Below are positions 1 through 11,786 of a stretch of 64,000 nt of DNA, in pieces. Position 1 is the stretch's first letter. Each line of letters begins with the position of its first letter. Position numbers and translations under genes: made by a program. The stretch lies in NCBI RefSeq assembly GCF_022201045.2, contig NC_068561.1, positions 19,346,501 to 19,410,500 of the forward strand, written 5' to 3'. This DNA is from Citrus sinensis. Lineage: Eukaryota > Streptophyta > Magnoliopsida > Sapindales > Rutaceae. A model generated the notes under the pieces. That model ran no database searches and was not told the DNA's origin. It was given only the letters and a program-made list of their open reading frames with translations.

Positions 1-392
1 CTTAACTTCTAACTTACACGTTACTTGTCCAATCAAAATACTAAGCCAATTAAAAAGGGCATTGTCGTCATATCAGCATCTCCCCGTGAACGTGATACAC
101 TCCGAGATATTTTAGCAACCAAAAGTCGAATTTCCACTGGTGGTTGTCTTTAAAAAGAAAAGATGCCGTGTATGGACGGACAGAATGAAAGGGTAATTCG
201 GTCAAATAACTGAGGACACGAACACTTTTCTTGGGAGGCCACGCACACTTATTTGGGTCCGTCCACGTAAAGAAATGGTATCGGACCAGTCCTGTGTGTA
301 TGGAAAAAAAACCCAAACGACGCGTATCAAGTGGGGCCCACTCTAGGAGGGAAAGATCAGCTTAAATACGGAGCTCTCGGGCTTTCAGTTGA
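1..392 (+). promoter_or_regulatory. Upstream region of FAD2
   Basis: This non-coding stretch lies before the inferred FAD2 leader exon. A weak TATA-like string, TTAAATA, sits at about 362-368, which would place the transcription start near 390-400. No gene is supported here; the short reading frames look like chance. The start site is inferred from the TATA-like string and the leader exon's splice donor, not from transcript data. Confidence 0.4.
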
Positions 393-510
393 AGAGAGCC
401 GAACGTTTACAACTCACAACGCGGCCGGCGAAGGCGAGAAAGAGAGAGGGAGAGAAAGTGAGGTCTCTCATTTTCTTCTTCTTTGCAGTCCAAGTGCTTC
501 GCTTCTTCAG
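393..510 (+). other. FAD2: FAD2 5' leader exon (non-coding), start approximate
   Basis: This purine-rich leader ends in CTTCTTCAG followed by a GTACTT splice donor at 511. The matching acceptor is TGGCCAG ending at 5337, eleven bases before the FAD2 ATG. Most plant FAD2 genes have one intron in the leader immediately before the start codon, and this layout fits. The 5' limit is a guess. Confidence 0.6.
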
Positions 511-3095
511 GTACTTATTATTATTAATTTATTTTGCTTTATTTTAAATTCTTAAATTTCCATATTTATTCGTTCGCATTTTCTAATTCCTCTGTTTCTG
601 TTTGAGTAAATATAAGATGAAAAAATGTGTACTTAAATTCAATGGCGAAACATTTAGGCTAGATCTAGCTCCATTTTTCATCGATTATGAGATCTTGTTA
701 GCTTCTGATTTTGCGCTGTCATGCGCAGATTTTTAGCTCGTCTAAAATCTGGATCGATATTCGATTGAGATTTGAATATAATGCAGCTGAGATATTGTGG
801 AATTTTGAGTTTCTTTTTTCGTTTTAATGTTCAATGCGCCGGATCTGAGCCTCATTTCTGGAAATCGTCTGTGCTTTTCTGGATTTTCATTTTTTTTTCC
901 GATTATGTGCGTGATATTTGGAAGTCCTGGATCCCTTGCCTGCAGATTCCTTTTGTTTTTGTTTTCAGAAAACAAATTATGCTCCCATGTGAATTTGATT
1001 TATTAATTTAAACATTTTTTTTTATGAATCACGAAGTGCATTTGTCCGTCTTCGCCGAGAGCATTCCATTACTTTTGAAATCTATTTGTCAGTTTTCATA
1101 CTTTTTATTATTATTTATGTTGAGCTCTGACGGGCGGCGGCCAGTCTTTAATGTCAATTTTTATGATGGTATTTTAAAAGAATTATTCGTATTTTATTTT
1201 ATTAAATATTATTATTATAGTCTTCGTTTGTTATAAAATCGGTCTGTATAGTATTAAATTTCAGGAATCATGTACATGCACCCACTACTCACTAGGATGT
1301 AGAAGCGACTCTTGTCACTCCTCGGTGTTTGCAAAGAATCCCATCTTGTTGTCTGTCCTGTTTCGTCTTCTCATAAGCACTTCAAAAAGAATTAATAATA
1401 ATCAAATAAATAAATAATTTCAACTCTTTTCCTCATGATACTTTTATAATAAAAAATTAGAAGCAAGTTGCAACTCCAAGTAGGCCAAACATGTTAAAAA
1501 GCAAGTTGTTCTTTTATTCCACAAAAATATCTGGTCCAAGTCTGTGGCATGCTTTTGAATTGTATGCTTAATTTTTTTCCATCATGAATTTGTTAATTTA
1601 AAGTTTTGGTTATAATTGTTCAAACTTTATGTCAATTATAAGTTAGTTGTATCTTACCTATTATTACTTAGTAAGTCTGAAAACAGAGAATTTCTTCAGG
1701 TAGTAATTATAGTTTAGCTTGCTAGGAACGAGTGACTTTAATCGTCACAAAATTACAATTTTTTGAGTTGCTTGATACCTTTTTCCTTTATTTAGGTCTG
1801 AGTCCCTTCAAAATCGTGTGAAAATAATAACAATAATAATTGTCAAAATTTTGGACTTTGAATTTGATTAAGAGGTATTAATTAGGCTAATATCATATAA
1901 TACTGGTATTTATGCTCTAATTCCACGTTATCGGCTGATGTAGACTCTGTTTGATCACTTGATAAACCTATACGTTTATAATTTGAGACGGCTTCTTTTG
2001 AGTCTTCGTCTAAAGTTGCATTCAGAGTAGACCTTGTTTTTCCAATAAATCGGCACTAATTAAATACGATGGCCCAGAGTTTTTGTGGAAGCTGGCTTGG
2101 TTCATTGCACGATTATATCTTCTGCATAGTTATACACGAATTTTCAGCGTTATGTTTAATAATTAAGTATGACTTTTTGAAATGTGTTCGGAAGAGTTTC
2201 CTTTTCATTTTGACTCTTATTGTAGAGTTTAGGTCGCGTAAGAATTTGATAAAAACTTGTGATCAAGAAGAACAAGATTCATCAAAATAAATAAACGAAG
2301 AACAAGAAGATTTCTTATGGTTATTGTAAGGTAGGCTTTCATTTCGTTAATAGGATCCCTTGATGGCTATTGGGCTTAGTTGTCAAATGGTGAACTCACA
2401 CCCTCCCCTAATAGGATTCGATTTCTCTCATGGGGAAATTTTGGATGTAAAGTATCATTACCCTAATATTTATGGAAGCAAATTTTTTAAGTTAGTAGTC
2501 AGTTTTTTAAAATGTACTGCAAATATTTGATTTTAGACTTCTAATAAAATCTGACTAATAGAATTTGTTGTGTACTTTATAAATGTATATATTTTTAACT
2601 TAAACAGTACAATTCCGATTAATAAGCTCCATTGAATGTGCTGATATTTTTTTTTTATTGCACATCGTTTTCCAAAAGCTCGGCTGACCGACCATAAAGG
2701 GCAAGGATGATGATATAAAAGCTACCACACGAATGGTATGAGTGCGCTTTACGCGTATACACCATTTTTTGGACATCACTGATCAGTCTCACCTGATGCT
2801 GAGTGATTTCAGTGGCTAGTGGCTACTTATAATTATATAATACAATAGCTGTCATTAGCAGATGGTGGCATGGTGGGGCCGTGGCAATTTCAGTGTCAAC
2901 TACTTGTTTTCTAATCTTTGCTAAACTTCTATGGGTCACGTGATTACATGTCTTTGGTCAGCCTTGGTTTTCACAACTTATTGATATCATTTTTATTAGC
3001 TTTAAACAGTTAGCACTTTTTTGGTTTATGAAAGTGATGGACCGTGTCATACTGTCATGTGAACTGACAACTCGGAAAGGAAAAATATAAAATAT

Positions 3096-3827
3096 TAAAG
3101 GTGTTTAGATTCCAATTCGATCCGATTTGTTCAATTGGTTTGATTTGTAAAAATCTGATTCGTAAATTAGATTGAATTTGATTGAAATTTTAAAAATTTA
3201 CAGTAGATATGTAAAAATCTGCGAATCTGTAGATATAATTAAAAAACTTAAAACTTCTAAATATGGCATCAGAACTTACTAATAAATAAATGGTTAGAAT
3301 ATAGTTACATTAATACCATATTATAGAATATAGTTACATTAATACCACATTATATCTTATTCGATAATAATATAAAATAAAAATAATTAAATAAACAAAT
3401 ATAACTTCCTAAGCAGTTAATTTTCATATACTGATTTAAATAAATGAGATATTTTTCTTTTTGATGTGTTATATTTTAAACTTTAAATGTATTTTCTAGT
3501 TATATTTAAGTAACTAATTTATTTAAATCTTATTTAATCTTGAATTTGATCGGTAGGAAAATTATTTTTATATTAATTTTTTTATTTAGTTAGTTTGTGG
3601 ATAGTATGGAAGTAAAAAATTTTAGCCTGCAAACCAATTCACAAAATAGTGGATTGGATATAAATTAGGTCAAATCCACATCTAATCCATAGATGTATGG
3701 ATTGAATTTGAAGTTAATTTCACCAATCCGTAGATTAGATTAGATTAAAAAATTTATAATCCGTAAAATAGTGAATCAGATATGAATTAATATGCAAACT
3801 ACAAAATTTGATCTGCGAACATTCCTA
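3096..3827. mobile_element. Non-autonomous hAT-type element inside the FAD2 leader intron
   Basis: The ends are imperfect inverted repeats, TAAAGGTGTT at the left and AACATTCCTA at the right. They are flanked by the same 8-bp direct repeat, TAAAATAT, at 3088-3095 and 3828-3835. An 8-bp target duplication is the mark of hAT transposons. The subterminal parts carry repeated GATTNGATT-like motifs in both orientations; the middle is AT-rich without a transposase frame. Two flanking elements of similar size in the window (12522-13498, 30999-31980) have the same design but different ends. Confidence 0.75.
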
Positions 3828-4564
3828 TAAAATATAATTGTAGGTCAATGTGGGTCTTCGGTTTGTCTAATCTGATCTTGAAGTGGGCCGCTGAATTAAC
3901 TTCAAATCTCTGTTTTTGAAGCCTTGTAGTGAGTCTCTAGTCTAATCACTACAAGTGTTTTGACGTCTTTACATTATAATTGAGGAATAATCATAAATTT
4001 ATTTGTAAATAATTATGCATCTTTACTTGTCCATAATTTGAAATTTCATTGCTTTGTTGTAACTGTCCACGTGTGGAAATTGCATCATTAGATGTTGATT
4101 AAAAAGAAAAAAGAAAAATTCAAGCGTGGCCCCCTTTTCATCGTCAAGTTATTATAATTCCTATTACAGAATGCATCTCTTATTGTAATTTAATTATTTT
4201 ATTGTAAATAATAAGTAATAAGTATTAGTTGTGAAATTTTGATGCATGCTTTAAAAAATATTCAATGGAAAATTGCTAAACAATAAATTAAGTGGCTCCA
4301 AAATTGGAGATTTGAACCCTGGATCTGTGTCCCAATAAGGAATTAGGATCCTGTCTTAATTTTATTCTCGCTTAGTCTCTTTTAAGTTTTTTAAATTTAG
4401 TGAAAAAAACTGACTTGATTATCAACACCAAAATTAAAAACTCAATTTTAGCCACTCATTAAACTAAGAGAGCTATGAGGAGAATAAAAAAAAAAAGAAC
4501 TAGGAGAGGATCTCTATCCCCCAACGAAATTCACAATAATTTGTCTTTCGAAAAAGTCTTTGTT

Positions 4565-4728
4565 GGTGTCATCACTCTTATGTCCCCATACTACCACCCA
4601 ATGATGTTTTGCCATACATATGCATAATGTATTTATTAACTTATTTATAATAAATATATCATTAGTGCATTGTGTATGTGTGACAAAATTTTATTGGGTG
4701 GTGGTGTGATAATACAATTGTGACTACC
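4565..4728. mobile_element. MITE-like inverted repeat in the FAD2 leader intron
   Basis: The sequence from about 4565 folds back on the sequence ending at about 4728. The arms share the block CTACCACCCAAT on the left and ATTGGGTGGTGG on the right, plus flanking similarity of about 70 bp each, with a short AT-rich centre near 4640. It has the size and shape of a MITE. I could not fix a target-site duplication, so the superfamily is open. Confidence 0.55.
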
Positions 4729-5348
4729 ATTTTAAGCTTCCAAGATATTTTTGTTAAGCTTATCTTGCATACCAAACGAGTTCTAATAGTTAACGCTAAT
4801 CAATTAAAGTATGGTCGTTTTCCTCATGGGAAATTTGCTATGGGATCATTTATTTGACAATTAACTTGTCACCATTGTGGATGATAGAGTAATACCAGTG
4901 ACTAACATTTGGAATTACTAGCTTTATAATACAGTAGTAGATTGTATCTTGGGTACTAGCAATTTCAACAAAGCATTTGTTGCTTTACAGTTCTATGCTT
5001 CTCATAATTACTTTTGTTCAGTTTTTTTTTTTTTAAATCCTCTCTCTTTATTAGTCATATAAATAATTTCCCTTACCTTTTTTTTCTGTAAGAAATTTGG
5101 CACCTTTTAATTTATGAAAGTAGTCTCAGTTGGACTCAGAATTTGATGACAAATTAGAAAGGAAAAATAATTAAATTAATATTAAGGTTATTTTTTAGTT
5201 GAACTAGGCCTTTGGTTGGCCATAATCTGGTCTTTAAAGTGGGCGCCTTAATTTCTGCTTTTGATTTTTTCTGTGTAGCGTTATTTACAAACAGCTGTTT
5301 GCTTGAAGTTGATTGTATACTTGTATACTGTGGCCAGGTTGACGAACA

Positions 5349-6500
5349 ATGGGTGCAGGTGGACGAATGGCTGTACCTTCAACGCCCATGAAGGTGGATT
5401 CTGATCCCTTGAAGCGAGTTCCATGCTCAAAGCCACCATTCACACTCAGCCAAGTAAAGAAAGCTATCCCACCTCACTGTTTTGAGCGGTCTGTTCTCCG
5501 TTCATTCTCCTACGTTGTTCATGACCTCACCATTGCCTTTGTCTTTTACTACATTGCCGACACTTACATTCACCAACTTCCTCACCCTCTCTCTTATCTG
5601 GCCTGGCCAGTTTACTGGGCTCTTCAAGGCTGCATTTTAACTGGAGTTTGGGTTGTAGCTCATGAATGTGGCCACCATGCCTTCAGTGACTATCAATGGC
5701 TTGACGACACTGTTGGCCTTATCCTCCACTCTTGCCTCCTTGTCCCCTACTTCTCTTGGAAGTATAGCCATCGCCGCCATCACTCCAATACAGGATCCCT
5801 TGATCGTGATGAAGTATTTGTCCCCAAGCAAAAAACCGCCATTGGTTGGTATGCCAAGTACCTTAACAACCCACTTGGCCGAGTCATAACACTTACTGTC
5901 ACCCTCACCCTTGGCTGGCCTTTGTACCTGGCATTCAATGTATCCGGTAGGCCTTATGATAGATTTGCTTGCCACTTTGATCCTTATGGCCCCATCTACT
6001 CAGACCGCGAGAGGCTCCAAATTTTCATTTCTGATGCTGGAATTTTAGCTATGATTTACAGTCTCTACTGTCTTGTAGCAGCAAAAGGACTTGTGTACGT
6101 GTTCTGCATCTATGGAGGACCTTTGCTGGTAGTGAACGGATTTCTCGTTTTGATCACATTGTTGCAGCACACTCACCCTTCACTGCCACATTACCATTCT
6201 TCAGAATGGGACTGGTTCCGAGGAGCCCTAGCAACTGTTGATAGAGACTATGGGATCTTGAACAAGGTCTTCCATAACATTACTGATACTCATGTAGCTC
6301 ACCATTTGTTTTCAACAATGCCACATTATCATGCAATGGAGGCTACGAAGGCAATAAAGCCAATTTTGGGAGAATATTATCAGTTCGATGGGACTCCATT
6401 TTATAAGGCAATGTGGAGGGAAGCAAAGGAGTGTCTTTACGTTGAACCGGACGAAGGTGACCAGAACAAAGGTGTCTTCTGGTACAGAAATAAGATTTGA
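5349..6500 (+). CDS. FAD2: Delta-12 oleate desaturase, endoplasmic reticulum (FAD2)
   Basis: This enzyme converts oleate to linoleate on phosphatidylcholine in the ER membrane, taking electrons from cytochrome b5. The 383-residue product has the three histidine boxes that hold the di-iron centre: HECGHH at 105-110, HRRHH at 141-145 and HVAHH at 315-319. Hydrophobic segments lie around 55-105, 120-135 and 175-270. The tail ends FWYRNKI, an aromatic-rich ER retrieval signal as in other FAD2 proteins. The coding region is one uninterrupted exon, the normal FAD2 state, and 383 residues is the usual length. The start MGAGGRM is the conserved FAD2 N-terminus and lies eleven bases after the leader-intron acceptor. 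No inactivating change is visible. A divergent hydroxylase or epoxygenase is unlikely because the residues beside the boxes are desaturase-like. Confidence 0.97.
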   Translation: MGAGGRMAVPSTPMKVDSDPLKRVPCSKPPFTLSQVKKAIPPHCFERSVLRSFSYVVHDLTIAFVFYYIADTYIHQLPHPLSYLAWPVYWALQGCILTGVWVVAHECGHHAFSDYQWLDDTVGLILHSCLLVPYFSWKYSHRRHHSNTGSLDRDEVFVPKQKTAIGWYAKYLNNPLGRVITLTVTLTLGWPLYLAFNVSGRPYDRFACHFDPYGPIYSDRERLQIFISDAGILAMIYSLYCLVAAKGLVYVFCIYGGPLLVVNGFLVLITLLQHTHPSLPHYHSSEWDWFRGALATVDRDYGILNKVFHNITDTHVAHHLFSTMPHYHAMEATKAIKPILGEYYQFDGTPFYKAMWREAKECLYVEPDEGDQNKGVFWYRNKI

Positions 6501-7027
6501 ATTTGAGGAAAAGTTGTAGCAAAAATGCCATATGGGAAGTTTTGTGTTTCTTGTCCGGTAATTTGGCTTCCCTTTTGTGGTGATTGAGGTTGTTCTGTTA
6601 CTTTTAATTGAACTTTAATTATAGACTTTTAGTTATGTTTCCTCCAATAATTTCGTTATGTTAAAAAATTAATTATCTAGCTTGCAAGAGACTCAAAAGC
6701 TTGCCCCATGCTTGAGTCTTTGGCTACATTATAATCAGATGGTACGGCACTATCGTGTCTTTGAAGCTTCAACATCATCAGGTAACCCCCTATCAAAAAA
6801 AAAATTGTCATTAGGTAACGCAAAAAGAAAAAAGTCAGAAACGATCATGCACAGCAATACGAAAGCTTTTGTATTGTGAAAGAACTCGAAGGACACCCCT
6901 TTGTTTATAAACACTTTGTGTTGGTAATTCTTTGACTTTTGGGTCCACTGGGTTGTCTTGCTACTCAATCTCTTATGTAACATAGGTGAGCTTGAAATCG
7001 ATACACTAATAGAGCGAAGATATTCTG
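6501..7027 (+). other. FAD2 3' flank
   Basis: The first 150 bases or so are likely the FAD2 3' untranslated region, with AT-rich poly(A)-signal-like strings near 6600-6660. The rest has short frames only. I see no gene. Confidence 0.4.
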
Positions 7028-7992
7028 TAAGAGTGGAGTTTTAACACCCCTAAAATTCTTATTACACTCTTTTTGAATTTTATTTTCTAAAATATTCCTA
7101 GTTTAATTTAAAAAAATAAACCCACGTATTAATTTAACCATCTTGCCACATAAAACTTCACCCTCAAAGAGCATTTCCTTTAAGTTTTATTTATAAAATA
7201 AGTAAAAATCCTAAAATAATAAAAATTTTATCTTTATTATATAGTTTCTATCTTCATTATTCTAAATTCTTATAATTCTCTCAAAAAAATATTTTAAATT
7301 AAAATCATAATATATATTATGAAATAAGGTGGTGTAAAAAGTTTTTTAAAAGAATAATATTATTTATGTGTTCAATTGAATTTTAATTCAAAATAAGAAA
7401 TGAATTAATTTGACTTCAGTTATTTAGGTAATTTTAATTAAAAAGAGGTCATAAAAGAAATTTTGATGCGTGTCAAAAGGTACACTCATTCCGTAATCCT
7501 ATATGAGCAGAGTTGTTAGCACCCCTCCATAATCCTTATAAATTATAACAAACTTTTTATTTCCTTAAATACTCAAGTTTAATTTATAGAATAGAAATCC
7601 ATATATTAAAATTAACCATCTCCCTAAAAATATGACTCTAGAAAAAGTATTTATTTTAAGTTTTTATTATAAAATACACAAAAATTCTAAAATCTTAAAT
7701 TGTTTTTTTCTTTGCTACATAAATCTCTAAAACTCTAAACCCTTACAATTTTCTCAAAAGATAACTATTTTTCAACTAAATTATAAATATAAATATAAAT
7801 ATGAATTATGAAATGGGTCAAGTGTAAATTTTTTTTAGAAGAATAATCAATTTAAGAGTTTAATTGAATTTTTATAAAAAGAAAAAGAAAATTATTTTTG
7901 GTTACTTGAGTAACTTTAATTAAAAAGAGTTTTATGCGGAATTTTGAGGGGGGGTCAAAAGGTGCGGACTCAAACTCTGTCTATATAATCCA
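7028..7992. repeat. Two diverged tandem copies of a ~480-bp AT-rich unit
   Basis: Copy A (about 7028-7497) and copy B (about 7508-7992) align along their whole length in the same orientation. Shared landmarks come in the same order: an ACACCCCT or GCACCCCT start, AACCATCT, TTTAAGTTTT, ATGAAAT, TTCAATTGAATTTT or TTAATTGAATTTT, TTAATTAAAAAGAG, and a GTCAAAAGGT end. Divergence is high with many small indels, so the duplication is old. No terminal repeats or coding frames identify it as a known element. Confidence 0.6.
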
Positions 7993-8259
7993 AAATTTCT
8001 TCAGGCGGTGCTTATATTAGAAAGGAATTAAGCCTGTAGCCAGAAAAGGAAAAAGAAAAAAAAAACAGAAAAATGATGTGCGATGCGCACGTTAGTAAAA
8101 GATAACTGGATCCAGCTAAGATACGAGTCATGCAGAGCAACTGCCGCAACTTAGAATCACATCGACGGGTGGTCCCCACCACACGAAATTCAGTTAAAGA
8201 GTTTGGTTGGCTGGCTCCCGCCAAGGGAACTCATGATCGCGGGTGCAGTGGGGTGTTCA

Positions 8260-8470
8260 CACAAGAAAATCCTGCCACGTGGCATTCACGTCAGGCACTC
8301 ACGATGGCTGATCATTGACACGTGTCAGTCATGTTATGTACTTATTTAGGGCCGGCCCAACCAAGCCGGCAGGCACGACACGAGACTCGTGCTCCGCCGC
8401 TGACGTTAACACGATTACCAAATCCTTGTATCCGTGTGATCAAATCTCTCAGTTCAGTTCACGTGCACAT
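8260..8470. promoter_or_regulatory. Isolated cluster of ACGT-core (G-box/ABRE-like) motifs
   Basis: Within about 210 bases of unusually GC-rich sequence there are two perfect palindromic G-boxes, GCCACGTGGC at 8274-8283 and TGACACGTGTCA at 8316-8327. A third CACGTG lies at 8460-8465, with CACGTCA near 8287 and TGACGTTA near 8401. A 10-bp palindrome, GGGCCGGCCC, lies at 8349-8358. G-boxes bind bZIP and bHLH factors. The nearest downstream + strand gene starts 3.3 kb away, so the target is unclear; a distal element or an unannotated non-coding transcript are both possible. Confidence 0.45.
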
Positions 8471-8599
8471 CATGCGGTTATTATTCTGTTTCAGCAGTGA
8501 TTTCACTGGCCGCAAGGCTGTATCGTACGCGTTTATGCCTCTGTGCTGCCGGCTATCATGCTCTCCACCCATACAATTCCCTTTTTTTATTTAATAATA

Positions 8600-11500
8600 A
8601 TTAATTTTCACGCATAAATTTAATACTATTTTCAAATTGTTTTCTTTTCCCTCTTTTTTTCCGAAATCCATTTACTAATCAATATTATTTTTGAATGCTT
8701 GCAAAAATATTTTTAATATAATACAACTGTCACATTGTCGCATAGGAATGAATCTCAATTATATTTAAAAATATCAAACACACGTTAAAATATCCCCCCA
8801 TACCAAAAAGAAAATTATAATTTCACATATTCAAAAGTAAATCACAAGTTTCAAATTTCGGGCAAAAAAAGAAAAAAAAAAAACTGACACTCCAATGCAT
8901 TGGTCTGTCCTACTAAACTCTGATCACGCGTAGCTCTCAATCATTAAAATAAATTTACTATGTAAACAAAATTATATCTCTTTCTAGTAATTAAAATCAT
9001 TTTACATATTTGTATATAAAAAAAGATTTAGGACTAATGAATCTTTATTATATTACGCCAATTAAGTCAACTCGGAATGATGATTTATCAAGGAATGATG
9101 TTTCTTTTGGTATATGTGAATTGTGAAATCAATCAATCAATCAATATTCTTTATGCACCATTTGAACTAGGAGTAGAATATGATAATGGAGTATTTTCCC
9201 TTACTTTTATCATTTTATGGACTAGAGTTACACATAAAATGCAACACTATATATAAAACACCTTATATATATAATGTCACTATTTATGGGGAAAAAAAAA
9301 ACCAATCAAACCGTGCTTGATATCTGAATTAAAGGAAAATTAATATTTTGGCATTAATATATGCTCAAGCCGGTTTATTGAAAACTCTTGTCCTTGTTTG
9401 AATGTGACAATATGAACAAATTTGAGTGAAAATGATGAGCTGTGGAATTGTAATATCAGGTTAATTCTTATTTCAAAAGACCAAAAAAAAAAAATGCTAG
9501 GTTTCTGAAACATCCTGGAACTTGTTTTGTAAAAAAATTATTTTTAATGTTTTGCCAAATTGTTTGGAGATTATGATTGTTGGGTTTTTTTTTTAAATCG
9601 AAAGCTCCATTAATAAATAATGACAGAGTCATTTAAACAAACGGCAAATACAATTTAACTTTTATTTTTAAATGTAGTTAATTAATTACCTAATTAAATG
9701 TGCTAATTAGCAGCAGGCAATGGTGCTACAAGATGAAAGCTCAAAGACAAATGAACACATTCAAGTACACCATAGATAGAGCCAGTGAGATTCCATAATA
9801 TTAATTTATACTTTCGGCTAAAATAATTTTTTATTTTTTTATTTTTTCAATTTGGAATGTATAAGTTCGAGAGATTGTACAATCTGTACAACGGCCGTGT
9901 GAGTTGACAAAGTAAACAACATGCATCAAAACGCATCACTTTTTGCATCAACCATTTTGAGTTTCAGTTAGGGTTCAGAAAGTACTTTATTGGAACACTA
10001 GTTTATTTTGAAAGCATTTTACTGTCTTATCAGTACATAAAATAATTTTGATTATTTGGAATCACCCATCAATTATTTTATTAAAGGGCCCTAATTTGCT
10101 CATATATATATATATATACATAGTTAATAAAAATGTTTTAGTCATTCGCTTATGTAATGGAAATATAAACAACCATACTGGAGAATGACTTTTATGAATT
10201 AAGTATTATTTAATAGTTGCTAAAATATGAGGGGATCCACATAGTAAAAAAAAAAAGGGGGTAAAAGTCATGAATTGGTAAAAAAGTAAAACAAATAAGT
10301 GAAAATGAATAATTTACTTCTCAATTTATGGTGAAACATTGTTGATTCATGGATGGTGCAAAAACGAAAGCAAATCACAAATTAAAAAAATATAAAAAAA
10401 TATGCGTATATATAACCTAACTAAATATGTACGGAATGTGTAACGACAAAAAACATGCCAGCACACAGTCAATTAATTTGGCTTATCTAATCCATGCTAA
10501 CAATTTTCCAAGATAATTAATTGATTTGTTCGAGATCTTTTATCTTTGTTAATCAAATCAAGTTACACATGTAAGTAGCTGCTTAATTATGACGTAATTA
10601 TAACATAAGCATGACGAAAATATTTATAGAAGCAGATTTTGGGGGGGGGGGGGGGGGGGAAGAAAGAAAGAAAATTTTCCTCATTCTCTCTGAATTCGGA
10701 ATAGGGTTAATGCAAGCCATGGCATTGATTTTCTTCCAACTCTACGCGGCTTCGCATAATAATAATAGGTAATGGAATCTCATAGCAAAAATAGGTTTTT
10801 GTGCTAATGACCAAACTACCCTTGTTCTGTCATCACAATTCACAGCTACCTAATTAGTAGACAAAGTGATCTTTAAGAATATGGCAATGAACTCATTTGA
10901 CTTATTGTAATCCTTTTTTCTAAGAATTTGCTAATCCGCTCACTATTTTGCTGCTATCTCACGAGGAAATGTTACTTCGTTTCATTTCAATTACTATATT
11001 ATATCGATGAAAAGCAATTGCATTACTTAGCGGTCGTGTTTTGTGTAAAGTAATGTTTCCATTAAAAGGGTATTTCTTGGGAGAAAAAAGAAAAAAATTT
11101 ATATATGAATGTTCATAATTTCAATTTTATTTACTAAAATAAATTAATCAAGTAAACTTACACTATTAAAAAAAGAAAAAAAAAAGACGACCCACTTAAG
11201 TGAATGATATTCAAATTTCATATCTCATGATAATTATCATTTTTTTTTCTCATTTTCCTATTAAATAAAACTAAAACAAAGCATGGACCATGAAAAAAGG
11301 TATAATATATATGCAAGTAGCGTGTGGCCAATGCAAGTGAACCAATGTATAATATACATAATTAGCATAACTTAGTTTAAAGAACAATATGAGGGTTCTT
11401 CCAGTCATTTTCCAAGTGGGAAATATAAGAAATATTTATGTTCCAAATCCTCTCTCCCTCAATGTCTCAAATTGTATATGACATGTACACATACCATAAA

Positions 11501-11680
11501 ATATACAATAATTAAGCTAATCCAATTTGGGAATTAAGAGCGACCACTCAATTTTTATTATATAGTAATTAATTGACTCCTTGCATTTTAATTAGCAGAC
11601 AACGATTTGTTTCATTCAATCTTTGTTCTCAATAGACAGCCTCTTTTATCCTTCCAAAATTTCTCCATTGTCACTTATTC
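8600..11680. other. Gene-poor AT-rich intergenic DNA
   Basis: I see no supported gene. The stretch holds an AATC tetranucleotide run near 9127-9145, a TA run near 10100-10120, a poly-G run at 10641-10659 and numerous A or T tracts. The last few hundred bases form the upstream region of the VQ gene. Confidence 0.5.
10641..10659 (+). repeat. Poly-G run of 19
   Basis: A run of nineteen G residues is followed by GAAA-type repeats. Long G mononucleotide runs are rare in plant DNA. It could form a G-quadruplex, or its length could be a sequencing or assembly artefact. Confidence 0.7.
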
Positions 11681-11686
11681 TTCTTG

Positions 11687-11696
11687 TATTTATAAG
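11687..11696 (+). promoter_or_regulatory. TATA box of the VQ gene
   Basis: TATTTATAAG lies about 91 bases before the VQ ATG. Transcription would start near 11720, giving a short leader of about 65 bases. The flanks are pyrimidine-rich, as is common in plant core promoters. Confidence 0.55.
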
Positions 11697-11786
11697 CAGC
11701 CCTCTCCCTCCTTTTCCTCTAAACAAATTCACCAACTCCTCAGATCATCATCCCTCTCTCTTTAGTTTCTCTCAGAAGCACTTTCC

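Larger units (their letters stand above)
511..5337 (+). other. FAD2: FAD2 leader intron, about 4.8 kb
   Basis: The intron runs from the GT at 511 to the AG at 5337 (4827 bp). Leader introns of FAD2 genes are known to enhance expression and are usually about 1-3 kb, so this one is long. Part of the excess is transposon sequence: a 732-bp hAT-type element at 3096-3827 and a 164-bp MITE at 4565-4728. A weak tRNA-like SINE candidate lies near 2376-2480. I see no coding exons in it. Confidence 0.65.

Noticed and set aside
2376-2480. tRNA-like SINE candidate in the FAD2 leader intron (GGATTCGATTTC box B)
   Set aside because: Box A is weak, and there is no tail or target duplication.
8130-8594. Several overlapping short frames in the GC-rich patch
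   Set aside because: They overlap in different frames, match nothing I know and follow from the locally high GC content.
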